Source of the DNA: Opitutia bacterium
GTDB taxonomy: Bacteria; Verrucomicrobiota; Kiritimatiellia; CAIQIC01; Lenti-01
Assembly (NCBI GenBank): GCA_009928955.1
Contig: SABN01000001.1
Location: forward strand, 75,994-108,585
Reading direction: 5' to 3'
DNA length: 32,592 nucleotides
Shown here one piece after another: positions 24,086-31,685 of this stretch. Each line of letters starts with the position of its first letter. The first letter of the stretch is position 1. The notes under the pieces were generated by a model. That model worked only from the letters and a program-made list of their open reading frames with translations, was not told the DNA's origin and made no database searches. The translations under genes and the position numbers were made by a program.

Positions 24086-24435
24086 GGTGTTTCCTTCAGT
24101 GATCGGATCAGTCCATTGATCAGCCGCTTGACGCGGGTCAGGCTTGCCATCAGTTCATCGGTTTCCGAAAGGAGGCCGGGTCTTTTCGCCAACAGCAATT
24201 GGGTTTCCAGTTCGGATGCCGATCCGCGAGCGACATGCAGAAAATGCAGGAACTCCTTCGAACCTGCCAGGGAAGCTCCCTCGGCGATATTGGAAGGTAT
24301 GGAAACAACCGCCCGCCGCATCTGGCTGGTCAATCCAAAGAGTTCTTCTTTTGGAAAACTCCGAGTCCGTTTGTACACCTCTTCGACAAGATCCATAGCC
24401 ATCTGCCATGCTTCCAGCTTTGGGTAATCGCCCAT
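24082..24435 (-). CDS. Four-helix-bundle protein (S23 / 23S rRNA intervening-sequence family), 117 aa
   Basis: This is a small all-helical protein of the S23/IVS four-helix-bundle family. The signature is nearly complete: YPKLEAWQMAMDLVEEVYKR, then SFPKEELFGLTSQMRRAVVS, IPSNIAEGASLAG and ARGSASELETQLLLAKR. The family is known from intervening sequences in 23S rRNA of Leptospira and relatives and from stand-alone genes of unknown function; Avd of diversity-generating retroelements has the same fold. I choose ATG 24433-24435, MGDYPKLEAWQ, because the family usually starts just before this motif; the frame is open 14 codons further. GC content is about 52 % by hand count over 24181-24420, against about 62-68 % around it, and imperfect inverted repeats flank it. 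It has no evident role in sugar synthesis and looks like a passenger. Confidence 0.88.
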   Translation of the reverse strand: MGDYPKLEAWQMAMDLVEEVYKRTRSFPKEELFGLTSQMRRAVVSIPSNIAEGASLAGSKEFLHFLHVARGSASELETQLLLAKRPGLLSETDELMASLTRVKRLINGLIRSLKETP

Positions 24436-24452
24436 GGAATCATCCGGTTCGG

Positions 24453-24475
24453 CCACCAACGACCAACCCCAAACC
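24453..24475 (-). repeat. Right arm of inverted repeat flanking the S23 gene
   Basis: On the minus strand this arm reads GGTTTGG then the core GGTTGGTCGTTGGTGG (core at 24453-24468), which differs from the left-arm core at one base. It lies between the wbpB stop (24481-24483) and the S23 start, about 17 bases before the ATG. Confidence 0.7.
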
Positions 24476-24480
24476 ACCCA

Positions 24481-25431
24481 CTAATAGGACAGCATCTCCA
24501 TCAACCGGATGCCGGAGAACACATCCTCCTTCGAGGGGAACATGCCCCAATTTTCCTCGACCACGTACTGGTATAGGGTGTTGTGCCCCTTGCCATATTG
24601 GTGGTCCAGCTTGAAGTCCAGATCCGGCTTTTCCATGCCTTGCACGTTCCAAAAATCGATTTGGTTCAGGTTGGTCCCCGACAGGCGGATGGTTCCTTTC
24701 TCCGCGACCAGGGTGAATTCCGTCGCGAAGTTCTTCTCATAGACGTCCACCGTGGCGTTGATGGTGCCCACGACCCCCGACTTGAAGCGGAGAACGGCGG
24801 AGACGCTGTCATACACCTCGAACCCGCGCAACGCGCCGCCCTCCCCCTTGTGCGACTCGACCTCGCCGAAGAAGTAGTGGACCATGTCGACGTAATGGCT
24901 GGCCTGCGTATACAGGACCCCGCCGTCGAATTCGGACGTTCCGTGCCAGTCGATCTTGAAATAGTCGTCGTTGCGGTTCCACAACACGTTGCAGATAAAC
25001 TGATGGACCTTCCCGAGCTGGCCGCCGTCGATCAGCTTCTTCACGAAAGCCACCAGGGGGTTGTAGCGGTTCTGGTAGACCGGCAGCAGCATCTTGCCGG
25101 CCTTTTCCACGCGCCGGTAGACCTCATGGGCTTCGCGCAGCGTCAACGACAGCGGTTTTTCGCAGATGATCTGGGCGGCATCCGTCAATTCCGCCACGTT
25201 GGAGACGTGGCGGGGGTGCAGCCCCGAAGGCGTCAGCACGCTGATGATGTCCGCGCCGCGGATCTGGCGGTAATCCGTCAGGAAGGGCACCCCCAACCGT
25301 TCGGACGCCTTCTTCGACTTCGCTTCGTCCTTGTCGCAGACCAGGACGATTGCGAGGCCCGGGTTGGCGGCAATGGCTTCGATGTGGCGCTCCATGATGC
25401 GCCCGCAACCCACCAACGCAATCTTCTTCAT
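24481..25431 (-). CDS. wbpB: UDP-N-acetylglucosaminuronate 3-dehydrogenase, WbpB/WlbA-like, 316 aa
   Basis: This is a Gfo/Idh/MocA-family oxidoreductase. It oxidises C3 of UDP-GlcNAcA to the 3-keto sugar for the aminotransferase WbpE. The NAD-binding start is KKIALVGCGRIMERHIEAI (2-20). The family EKP motif is CEKPLSLT (90-97, K92), followed by VYQNRYNPLV (118-127) and YTQASHYVDMVHYFFG (174-189). H179 and D182 there match the catalytic end of WlbA enzymes. The ATG at 25429-25431 has GAGGAG 6 bases upstream, so it loads ribosomes on its own, 28 bases after the wbpE stop. The protein ends at LMEMLSY, with the S23-flanking repeat beginning a few bases after the TAG. Homologues often continue with a longer last helix, so the insertion may have trimmed the C-terminus. 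Confidence 0.92.
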   Translation of the reverse strand: MKKIALVGCGRIMERHIEAIAANPGLAIVLVCDKDEAKSKKASERLGVPFLTDYRQIRGADIISVLTPSGLHPRHVSNVAELTDAAQIICEKPLSLTLREAHEVYRRVEKAGKMLLPVYQNRYNPLVAFVKKLIDGGQLGKVHQFICNVLWNRNDDYFKIDWHGTSEFDGGVLYTQASHYVDMVHYFFGEVESHKGEGGALRGFEVYDSVSAVLRFKSGVVGTINATVDVYEKNFATEFTLVAEKGTIRLSGTNLNQIDFWNVQGMEKPDLDFKLDHQYGKGHNTLYQYVVEENWGMFPSKEDVFSGIRLMEMLSY

Positions 25432-25459
25432 GTCTCGCTCCTCTGCCGCGGCACGGCGT

Positions 25460-26551
25460 TCATTTCTGGGCCGATTTCACGGCCGCCACGATGGCATCCT
25501 GATCAGCTTCGGACAGGAACGGATGCATGGGCAGGCTGAGGACTTCCCGCGCGGCCTGTTCGGCCACGGGGAAATCGCCCGGCTTGTTTCCGCACGACGC
25601 GAAAACCGGCTGCGCATGCAGGCACTTGGGATAGTAGACCGCCGTGGGGATCCCCAGCGCCTTGAGCTTCGCCCCCAAGGCGTCGCGGTCGCGGACCCGG
25701 ATCGTGTACTGCGCGTAGACATGCGTGTTGCCGGGCATCACCTCCGGCGCGCCGACCACGCCCCGCAGCCTTTCCGTGTAGCGCGCGCCGATCTCCCCTC
25801 GCCGCGCCACCTCCCAGGCGAAATGCGGCAGCTTGGCCAGCAGGATGGCGGCCTGCAACGTGTCGAACCGCCCGTTCATGCCCAGCAGCGGGTGATGATG
25901 CCGCTGGAGGCCGCCGTGCGACCGGATGGCCCGCATCTTCCCGGCCAGCGCATCGTCGAACGTGAACAGCGCGCCGCCGTCGCCATAGCAGCCCAGCGGT
26001 TTCGCCGGGAAGAAACTGGTGCTGGAAATGGCGGTGACGCCGCAGCTGCGCCGGCCGTTTTGGGTGGCCCCGAAACTTTGCGCCGCGTCTTCGATCACCG
26101 CCAAGCCATGCTTGTCCGCAAGGGCGTTGATGCGGTCATAATCCGGCATCTGGCCGAACAGGCTGACCGGCAGGATCGCCTTGGTCCGGGGCGTGAGGGC
26201 CGCCTCGATCCGGTCCACGTCGATGTTGAAATCGGCGGCCGAGATGTCCACGAACACCGGCGCCGCCCCCACCAGCCCGACCGCCTCGGCCGTGCTGATC
26301 CAAGTGAACGGAACCGTGATGACTTCGTCCCCGGGGCCGATGCCCAACGCCCGCAGGGCGATTTCCAAGCTGTCGGTTCCGCTCGCCACGGTGAGGGCGT
26401 GCGGGGCCCCGACATAGGCCGCCAACTGCGCCTCCAGCTCCGCGATCTCCGGCCCCATGATGAAGTGTCCGTGCCGAAGCACGGCCTGCATGCGGGCCTC
26501 GATCTCGGATTGGTAGCGGAGGTATTGCGTTTTGAGGTCGATGAATTCCAT
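25460..26551 (-). CDS. wbpE: UDP-3-keto sugar aminotransferase, WbpE/WlbC-like (DegT family), 363 aa
   Basis: This is a PLP-dependent DegT/DnrJ/EryC1/StrS aminotransferase. It begins MEFIDLKTQYLRYQSEIEAR and has HFIMGPEIAELE (29-40), the phosphate-binding VASGTDSLEIALRALG (55-70) and VIEDAAQSFGAT (152-163, D155). The Schiff-base lysine K184 is in SFFPAKPLGCYGDGG. A C-terminal PTAVYYPKCLHAQPVF is typical of WbpE/WlbC. It would transfer an amino group, usually from glutamate, to C3 of UDP-3-keto-GlcNAcA, giving the 3-amino sugar that WbpD acetylates. It starts 5 bases after the dehydrogenase stop; GGAAGG inside the end of that gene could serve as its ribosome binding site. Assignment within the family rests on the wbpB and wbpD neighbours. 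Confidence 0.92.
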   Translation of the reverse strand: MEFIDLKTQYLRYQSEIEARMQAVLRHGHFIMGPEIAELEAQLAAYVGAPHALTVASGTDSLEIALRALGIGPGDEVITVPFTWISTAEAVGLVGAAPVFVDISAADFNIDVDRIEAALTPRTKAILPVSLFGQMPDYDRINALADKHGLAVIEDAAQSFGATQNGRRSCGVTAISSTSFFPAKPLGCYGDGGALFTFDDALAGKMRAIRSHGGLQRHHHPLLGMNGRFDTLQAAILLAKLPHFAWEVARRGEIGARYTERLRGVVGAPEVMPGNTHVYAQYTIRVRDRDALGAKLKALGIPTAVYYPKCLHAQPVFASCGNKPGDFPVAEQAAREVLSLPMHPFLSEADQDAIVAAVKSAQK

Positions 26552-26556
26552 GACGC

Positions 26557-27867
26557 CTACAGCCTTCCATCCACCTGGTCGAGGGCCAGGAACGCCTTGA
26601 TGTCGAAAATCACGACGTTCTCCTTCCGGAACCGGGAGAAGTCCAAGGCGCGGAATTTTTCGTGGGCGACCGCCAGCACCACGGCGTCATAGCCTTCCAG
26701 CGGCGTTCCGCCGGCCGGCGCCAGGTCCGACAGCAATTCCAGCCCGTATTCGTGCCGCACATCGTCCGGATCGGCCCACGGATCATGGACGCCCACCTCG
26801 CAGCCGAATTCCTGGAGCTCGTGGATCACGTCGATGACGTGCGAATTGCGGATGTCGGGGCAGTTTTCCTTGAAGGTGAGGCCCAGCACCAGCACCTTGG
26901 CCCCCTGCACCCGGTGCCCTTTCTGGATCATGAGCTTGACCACGCGGTTCGCCACATGGGCGCCCATGTTGTCGTTCAACCTCCGCCCCGCCAGGATGAT
27001 CTCCGGATGGTAGCCCAGCGACTCGGCCTTGTGGGTCAAGTAGTATGGATCGACCCCGATGCAATGGCCGCCGACCAATCCCGGCCGGAAGGGCAGGAAG
27101 TTCCACTTCGTGCCGGCGGCTTCGAGGACGGCCTGCGTGTCGATGCCCATGCGCTCGAAGATCAGCGACAGCTCGTTGACGAAGGCGATGTTGATGTCGC
27201 GCTGCGAATTCTCGATGACCTTGGCCGCCTCGGCCACCTGGATGCTGGAGGCTAGATGCGTGCCGGCGACGATGATGGACCGGTAGAGCGCATCCACCGC
27301 CCGCCCCACCTCGGGCGTGGAGCCCGACGTGATCTTCTTGATTTTCGTGACGGTGTGGACCTTGTCGCCGGGATTGATGCGCTCGGGACTGTAGCCGCAG
27401 AAGAAATCCACGTTGTATGTCAACCCGCTGAACTTCTCCAGGATGGGCACGCAGTCTTCCTCCGTGCAGCCGGGATAGACCGTGCTTTCATAGACCACCA
27501 CCGCGCCCTTCTTGAGCGCCTGGCCGACCGTTTCGCTGGCCTTGACCAGCGGCGTCAGGTCGGGGCGCTTGTGGCGGTCGATCGGCGTCGGCACGGTCAC
27601 GATGAAGACGTCCGTCTGCCGCAGATCCGCCACTTGGTTGGAAAAAGACAGGCGCACGGACCCGCGCAGCTCCTCCGGCGCGGTTTCGAGCGTGCGGTCG
27701 CGTCCGGTCCGCAGCTCGGCGAGCCGGCGCGCGCTGATGTCGAAGCCGACCACGTCATAGTGCTTGCCGAACTCGACCGCCAGCGGCAACCCGACATAGC
27801 CGAGGCCGATGATGGCGAGGCGGGCTTCGCGCGACTCGATGCGGGAAAGCAGGGGGGCGGGGCTCAT
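26557..27867 (-). CDS. wbpA: UDP-N-acetylhexosamine 6-dehydrogenase, TviB/WbpO/WbpA type, 436 aa
   Basis: This is a nucleotide-sugar dehydrogenase that oxidises C6 of UDP-GlcNAc (or UDP-GalNAc) to the uronic acid with two NAD+. The Rossmann motif is IIGLGYVGLPLAVEFGK (19-35). The middle has YESTVYPGCTEE (126-137) and CGYSPERINPGDKVH (157-171). The catalytic cysteine C269 is in GLVGGHCIGVDPYYLTHKA. K216 and N220 (AAKVIENSQRD) and the C-terminal GLTFKENCPDIRNS complete the set. By wording it is closest to the TviB/WbpO branch, yet wbpB, wbpE and wbpD follow directly, so it probably fills the WbpA step on UDP-GlcNAc. The symbol reflects that role. The start ATG overlaps the wzc stop (ATGA, 27864-27867). 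Confidence 0.92.
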   Translation of the reverse strand: MSPAPLLSRIESREARLAIIGLGYVGLPLAVEFGKHYDVVGFDISARRLAELRTGRDRTLETAPEELRGSVRLSFSNQVADLRQTDVFIVTVPTPIDRHKRPDLTPLVKASETVGQALKKGAVVVYESTVYPGCTEEDCVPILEKFSGLTYNVDFFCGYSPERINPGDKVHTVTKIKKITSGSTPEVGRAVDALYRSIIVAGTHLASSIQVAEAAKVIENSQRDINIAFVNELSLIFERMGIDTQAVLEAAGTKWNFLPFRPGLVGGHCIGVDPYYLTHKAESLGYHPEIILAGRRLNDNMGAHVANRVVKLMIQKGHRVQGAKVLVLGLTFKENCPDIRNSHVIDVIHELQEFGCEVGVHDPWADPDDVRHEYGLELLSDLAPAGGTPLEGYDAVVLAVAHEKFRALDFSRFRKENVVIFDIKAFLALDQVDGRL

Positions 27868-30131
27868 GCTTGGGTGTCCTTGGGTTCAGCGTTGTCCGGT
27901 TTCGCCTCTGGAACGGCGGCCGCATAGGAGTTGTAGTGTTTCCGGTAGTAATAATACGGGCCATATCCGTGATAGGAGAACTTGGAGTGGTCCACGTCGT
28001 TCATGACGACGGCGAGGGCGGCGACGCCCACTTCATGGAAGCGCCGGATGGTGTGCCGGACGGCCCGCTTCCGGCTGGTGGCGGGCCGCGCCATGATGAG
28101 CACGCAGTCCGCCAATCCGGCCAGCGACAGCGCATCGCTCACGATGCCGAGCGGAGGCGCGTCGATGACGATGCGGTCGAAGGTCGCCCGGGCCCAGGCC
28201 AGCAGATCGGCCACCTTCGGCCCCCCCACCAATTCCGCCGGCCGGGCGTCGCCCGCGACCCGGGAGGCGATGACGCTCAGATTCCGGCATTCCGAGGCAT
28301 AGACGATCTCCTGCGGTTTCGTTTCCTTGCCGGCGAGATATTCGAGCAATCCCCGACCGCCGGGCGGCATCGGGAAGATTCCGCCCACGCGCGGGCGGCG
28401 GAGATCGAAATCGATCAGCAGGGTTTTCTGTCCGTTGAGGGCGCACGCCGTGGCGAGATTGCAGCAAGTGGTCGTCTTGCCCTCCTCCGGCAGCGAACTG
28501 GCCACCAGAATCACCTTGGTCTGTTCCCGATAGGCCGCCGAGTCCAGCACGGACCGCAACCCGGCGAACGCCTCGGCCATTTCATTGAACCGGTGCGTCA
28601 ACGACGCCGTGGCGATTTCCTTGCGGTTTTTCACCTTGACATGCGGGATCATCGCCAAGATCTTGATGCCGGTTCCGCGTTCGATGTCGCTGGCTCCCAC
28701 CACCTGGTCTTCGAGCATCTCGGTGAGGAACGCCAGCACCAGGCCGAGCCCCAGCCCGAGCATCAGGGCGATGAAAAGCGTGCGCACCGGGCGCGGATAG
28801 ATCTGGCGGGCCCGCCGGGCGGGGTCCACCTGCTGGACGGTGGCGGTGTTTTCATCCGCCGACAGCCGCGCCTCCTGGATCCGGTACAACACGCCCATAT
28901 AGGAGGCGTCCGCCGCGCTGCGGGCCCGCTGCAACGCGGCGATTTTCATCTCGCCGTTGAGGATGTCCCGCTCCAGCTCGGAGGCGAGCTTGAGTTGCTC
29001 CTCCTTCTTCTGGCGCAGGCTGCCCGCTTGTTTCCCGTACAAGTCCAGATTGGCCGCCGTCGTGCTTTTGGCCCGCGTCAACGCGGCCAGCGCCTGGCTC
29101 CGGTAGAGAGCCACCGCCTTGTCCTGCGCCTCCACGGCCGGATGCTGCGGCGTGTAGCGGGAAAGCAACGCGTCGCGTTCCGCCGACGCCGCGCGCCACC
29201 GGTCCAGCGAGGCGGCGACGTCGGCGGCGCGGGGAATGTCGGCCGGCAGATTCCCGGCCTCTTCCGGATTCAACTCGGTTGCGCTGAGCGCATCCAGCAG
29301 CTTCTGCTCCAGCGCCACCTTGTTCTCGATCTGGGTCAGGGAATCGTTGAAGCCCAGCAGCGCCCCCTGGACCGTCTGGCGCTGCTTCTCCAGCACGTCC
29401 ATCTGGTACTTCTGGCGCGCATCGAACAGCTCCCGGTCGGCGGTCTCCAGCTTGTTCTTCTGCGTCTCGGCCTGGACCTCCAGCCACGCCACGGCCGCAT
29501 CGGACACCTCCCGGTTTTCGGCGCGGGCGGACGCCTCGGCGCCCGCCGCATAGGCGTTGCAGGCCCGGACGGCGAATCCGCGGTCGCGGCTCACGAACGA
29601 CACCCGCACCAGCAGCGTGCGCCGCATCAGGCTGAAGCCGAAGCCGCCCGCCAGCCGGGCCGCCAGTTCCGGCTCCGGAATCGGATCGTCCGGATAGAGT
29701 TCGCGATAAAGCTTCACGACATGCGGCAGCATGGCCTGCCGCTTGAATTTCTCGATCCGCGTGTTCATCGTGTCCGTGAACTGCATCATGGTGGCCGAGT
29801 CCTCGATCTGCGCCTCGCTCTTGTTGAGGATGCGCGGCCGGCGCATGCTCAGCTCGATGGTGGCCAGGGCTTGGTAAAGCGCCTCCGTCCGGCTCAGATA
29901 AAACGCCCCGGCGCCGGTGGCGAACAGCGCCGCCAACAGGATCGTCAGCCACTTCTTGCGCACGATCTGGAGCAGGCGCAGCGGATCCAGCGAGTTGAGC
30001 GGCCCCGCATCGGACTGCAGGTCTCCATAGTAGGGCGGGGACAAGGGCTGTCCGGCATGGTAGAGCGGCGCGGCGTCAGGCGGCGGAACGGACGCCGGCG
30101 GTTGGCCTTGGAAAAAATGAGGGATGTTCAT
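27864..30131 (-). CDS. wzc: Wzc-type polysaccharide co-polymerase and BY-kinase, 755 aa
   Basis: This inner-membrane protein controls chain length and export and autophosphorylates on tyrosines. The order is a Pro-rich cytoplasmic start (1-55), membrane segment 1 (about 61-80, WLTILLAALFATGAGAFYL) and a long periplasmic coiled-coil region (about 200-425). Membrane segment 2 follows (about 450-470, LFIALMLGLGLGLVLAF), then the kinase domain. Walker A is SSLPEEGKTTTCCNLA (545-560), Walker A' is LLIDFDLRRPRV (571-582) and Walker B is RIVIDAPP (653-660). The tail is rich in tyrosine (Y720, Y723, Y726-729, Y733, Y736), as in BY-kinases. No separate phosphatase (Wzb) is seen in the window. The start ATG overlaps the upstream polymerase gene stop (ATGA, 30128-30131). 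Confidence 0.95.
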   Translation of the reverse strand: MNIPHFFQGQPPASVPPPDAAPLYHAGQPLSPPYYGDLQSDAGPLNSLDPLRLLQIVRKKWLTILLAALFATGAGAFYLSRTEALYQALATIELSMRRPRILNKSEAQIEDSATMMQFTDTMNTRIEKFKRQAMLPHVVKLYRELYPDDPIPEPELAARLAGGFGFSLMRRTLLVRVSFVSRDRGFAVRACNAYAAGAEASARAENREVSDAAVAWLEVQAETQKNKLETADRELFDARQKYQMDVLEKQRQTVQGALLGFNDSLTQIENKVALEQKLLDALSATELNPEEAGNLPADIPRAADVAASLDRWRAASAERDALLSRYTPQHPAVEAQDKAVALYRSQALAALTRAKSTTAANLDLYGKQAGSLRQKKEEQLKLASELERDILNGEMKIAALQRARSAADASYMGVLYRIQEARLSADENTATVQQVDPARRARQIYPRPVRTLFIALMLGLGLGLVLAFLTEMLEDQVVGASDIERGTGIKILAMIPHVKVKNRKEIATASLTHRFNEMAEAFAGLRSVLDSAAYREQTKVILVASSLPEEGKTTTCCNLATACALNGQKTLLIDFDLRRPRVGGIFPMPPGGRGLLEYLAGKETKPQEIVYASECRNLSVIASRVAGDARPAELVGGPKVADLLAWARATFDRIVIDAPPLGIVSDALSLAGLADCVLIMARPATSRKRAVRHTIRRFHEVGVAALAVVMNDVDHSKFSYHGYGPYYYYRKHYNSYAAAVPEAKPDNAEPKDTQA

Positions 30132-31672
30132 GGCCCGGTCCTTTCGGGGAAAGCCCCTTGCGTGGCGGAGGTCCTCGATTCAAATCCACAGGCCCGACCG
30201 TTTCTTGTGCCGGGAGACGCGGCCCCAGGGGAATGGGCCTCGCAGACCCCGGGAAGCGCCGCCAGCAGCGCCACCCAGGTGTAGAGAATCGCCGGACAGC
30301 GGAAGGGCAGGTCGATGACGCTGAAAACGACCACCAAGGAGAGCCCGACGAGCCCCATCAACCCCAGGGCGCCGCATGCGCGCCGGTGCGGGCACATTTC
30401 GCGGGCCATCACGCCCAGGGCGCCCAGCAGGAGGCCGAATCCAACCACGCCGAACTCGGCGAGGAACTGGAGGAAATCGAAGTGGACGTTGGCCCAGCCG
30501 CGGGACTCCAGATGCTTCCACAGGCTTTCGGGGACATGGTCGGCGATCCGGTACTTGTAGCCCCAGCCGCCCGCGCCAAACCAAGGGTGCTCCCGCCAGA
30601 TGGCCATGGCCGCCCGGGCGAACCGGGGCCGCCATCCCAGCTCCAGATCGACTCGTTCCCACAGCGTGTGCGCCTCGTCCGGCGCCGCCACGCGCAGGGT
30701 GAACTCGCTCTGGATGCCCTTTTCACCCACGCCCGCCACGATGAAATAGAGGCTGCTCGCCACGGCCAAGGTCAACGCGATGAAATTCACGCGGCCCGCC
30801 GGCTTCAACACGCGCCACCCCAGCGCCACTCCGAAGCCCGCCACGAAAATCCCCAGCAACCACGCCAGAATCACGCCGGCGCGGCTGAAGCCCAGATTGG
30901 CCCCCACCAGACACAACAACAACGTCGGCGCCAGCACCGCGACCCGCCCCGGATGGCGGAGCCGGGACGCGGAGGGCGTGTCGGCATGGGAACTGCGGGA
31001 ATCGAACACCTCGCGATACAGCAACCCCGCCGCCAGAGCGCCCGTCAGCACGAAATAGGGCGCCGCATGGTTCCCATAGGCGAAGGAGGCGAAAAAATGG
31101 CTGTTCAGCGGATGCATCCAATAGATGGCCCGGGTCCCCGACGCGAGCTGGACCAAGCCGAAGATCGCCAGCCCCCCGGCGTTGCAGACGATGAACATCA
31201 GCAGGCGCCGCAACTCATGGGGGGCCATGATCCGCGACCGGATCGCCACGGCGATCGTCCAGGCCGGGAAAAACCAAGTCAACATCTGCAAGGCGTCCGC
31301 CCGGGAATAGGCCGAAGGCCAGCCCGGCCACGGCGGCGCCGTGTACATCCATCGCTGATAGCCCACGTCGAAATATTGTTCGCGGCCGGCGTTCATCCAC
31401 TGGAAGAACAGGAACCCCAGAAACGCCAAACCCAGCCCAAACACCGGATCGCGCGCCGCGGCGCGCCAAGCGGCGGATCGACCTCCGATGAACAACCCGG
31501 CCAGCAGAACCCCGGAAGCCGCAACCCCCACCCAGTGGAAGGAAGGCCTCAATCCCGCCCAAGCCCAGGTCGTATACGCGAGCAGGAACCCCAACAGGGC
31601 GAAAAGATAAGCCGCCCCCGGCCGGCTCCCCCTGTCCGGAGACCGGCGCGGCGGCGATGGATCGTGGATCAC
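30128..31672 (-). CDS. O-antigen ligase/polymerase-like membrane protein, 514 aa
   Basis: This is a polytopic membrane protein of the O-antigen ligase (Wzy_C) superfamily, with about ten or more hydrophobic segments. The signature region is AMAIWREHPWFGAGGWGYKY (about 363-382), then WANVHFDFLQFLAEFGVVG (about 402-420), where the HxDxLQxLxExG pattern is typical. A periplasmic stretch with REQYFDVGYQRWMYTAPPWP lies near residue 97. The start is GTG 31670-31672, 13 bases after the wza stop; the predicted N-terminus is basic and Pro-rich before membrane segment 1. The last 45 residues are polar. It sits between wza and wzc, whereas the other such gene lies in the glycosyltransferase block. One of the two is probably the Wzy polymerase and the other a ligase or second polymerase. 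Confidence 0.82.
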   Translation of the reverse strand: MIHDPSPPRRSPDRGSRPGAAYLFALLGFLLAYTTWAWAGLRPSFHWVGVAASGVLLAGLFIGGRSAAWRAAARDPVFGLGLAFLGFLFFQWMNAGREQYFDVGYQRWMYTAPPWPGWPSAYSRADALQMLTWFFPAWTIAVAIRSRIMAPHELRRLLMFIVCNAGGLAIFGLVQLASGTRAIYWMHPLNSHFFASFAYGNHAAPYFVLTGALAAGLLYREVFDSRSSHADTPSASRLRHPGRVAVLAPTLLLCLVGANLGFSRAGVILAWLLGIFVAGFGVALGWRVLKPAGRVNFIALTLAVASSLYFIVAGVGEKGIQSEFTLRVAAPDEAHTLWERVDLELGWRPRFARAAMAIWREHPWFGAGGWGYKYRIADHVPESLWKHLESRGWANVHFDFLQFLAEFGVVGFGLLLGALGVMAREMCPHRRACGALGLMGLVGLSLVVVFSVIDLPFRCPAILYTWVALLAALPGVCEAHSPGAASPGTRNGRACGFESRTSATQGAFPERTGP

Positions 31673-31685
31673 GGCGTCCTCACGT

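Larger units (their letters stand above)
24047..24475. mobile_element. Putative S23/IVS-type insertion: four-helix-bundle gene between inverted repeats
   Basis: A segment of about 430 bases contains only the four-helix-bundle gene and is bounded by imperfect inverted repeats. The left arm (24047-24069) and the reverse complement of the right arm (24453-24475) agree at 19 of 23 positions by eye, and a 16-base core at 15 of 16. The segment has lower GC than the operon, sits exactly between wbpB and wbpD, and supplies the first codons of wbpD. There is no transposase and I cannot see a clear target-site duplication. Calling it mobile is inference from composition, repeats and placement. Confidence 0.5.

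Noticed and set aside
24082-24435. Diversity-generating retroelement, because Avd shares the four-helix-bundle fold
   Set aside because: No reverse transcriptase, template repeat or variable repeat is visible nearby, and the protein reads as S23 family.
168-30284. Many long open frames on the plus strand, including some of 500-800 codons
   Set aside because: They lie antisense to well-identified minus-strand genes, have Arg/Pro/His/Gln-rich translations without family motifs, and follow from high GC at third codon positions.
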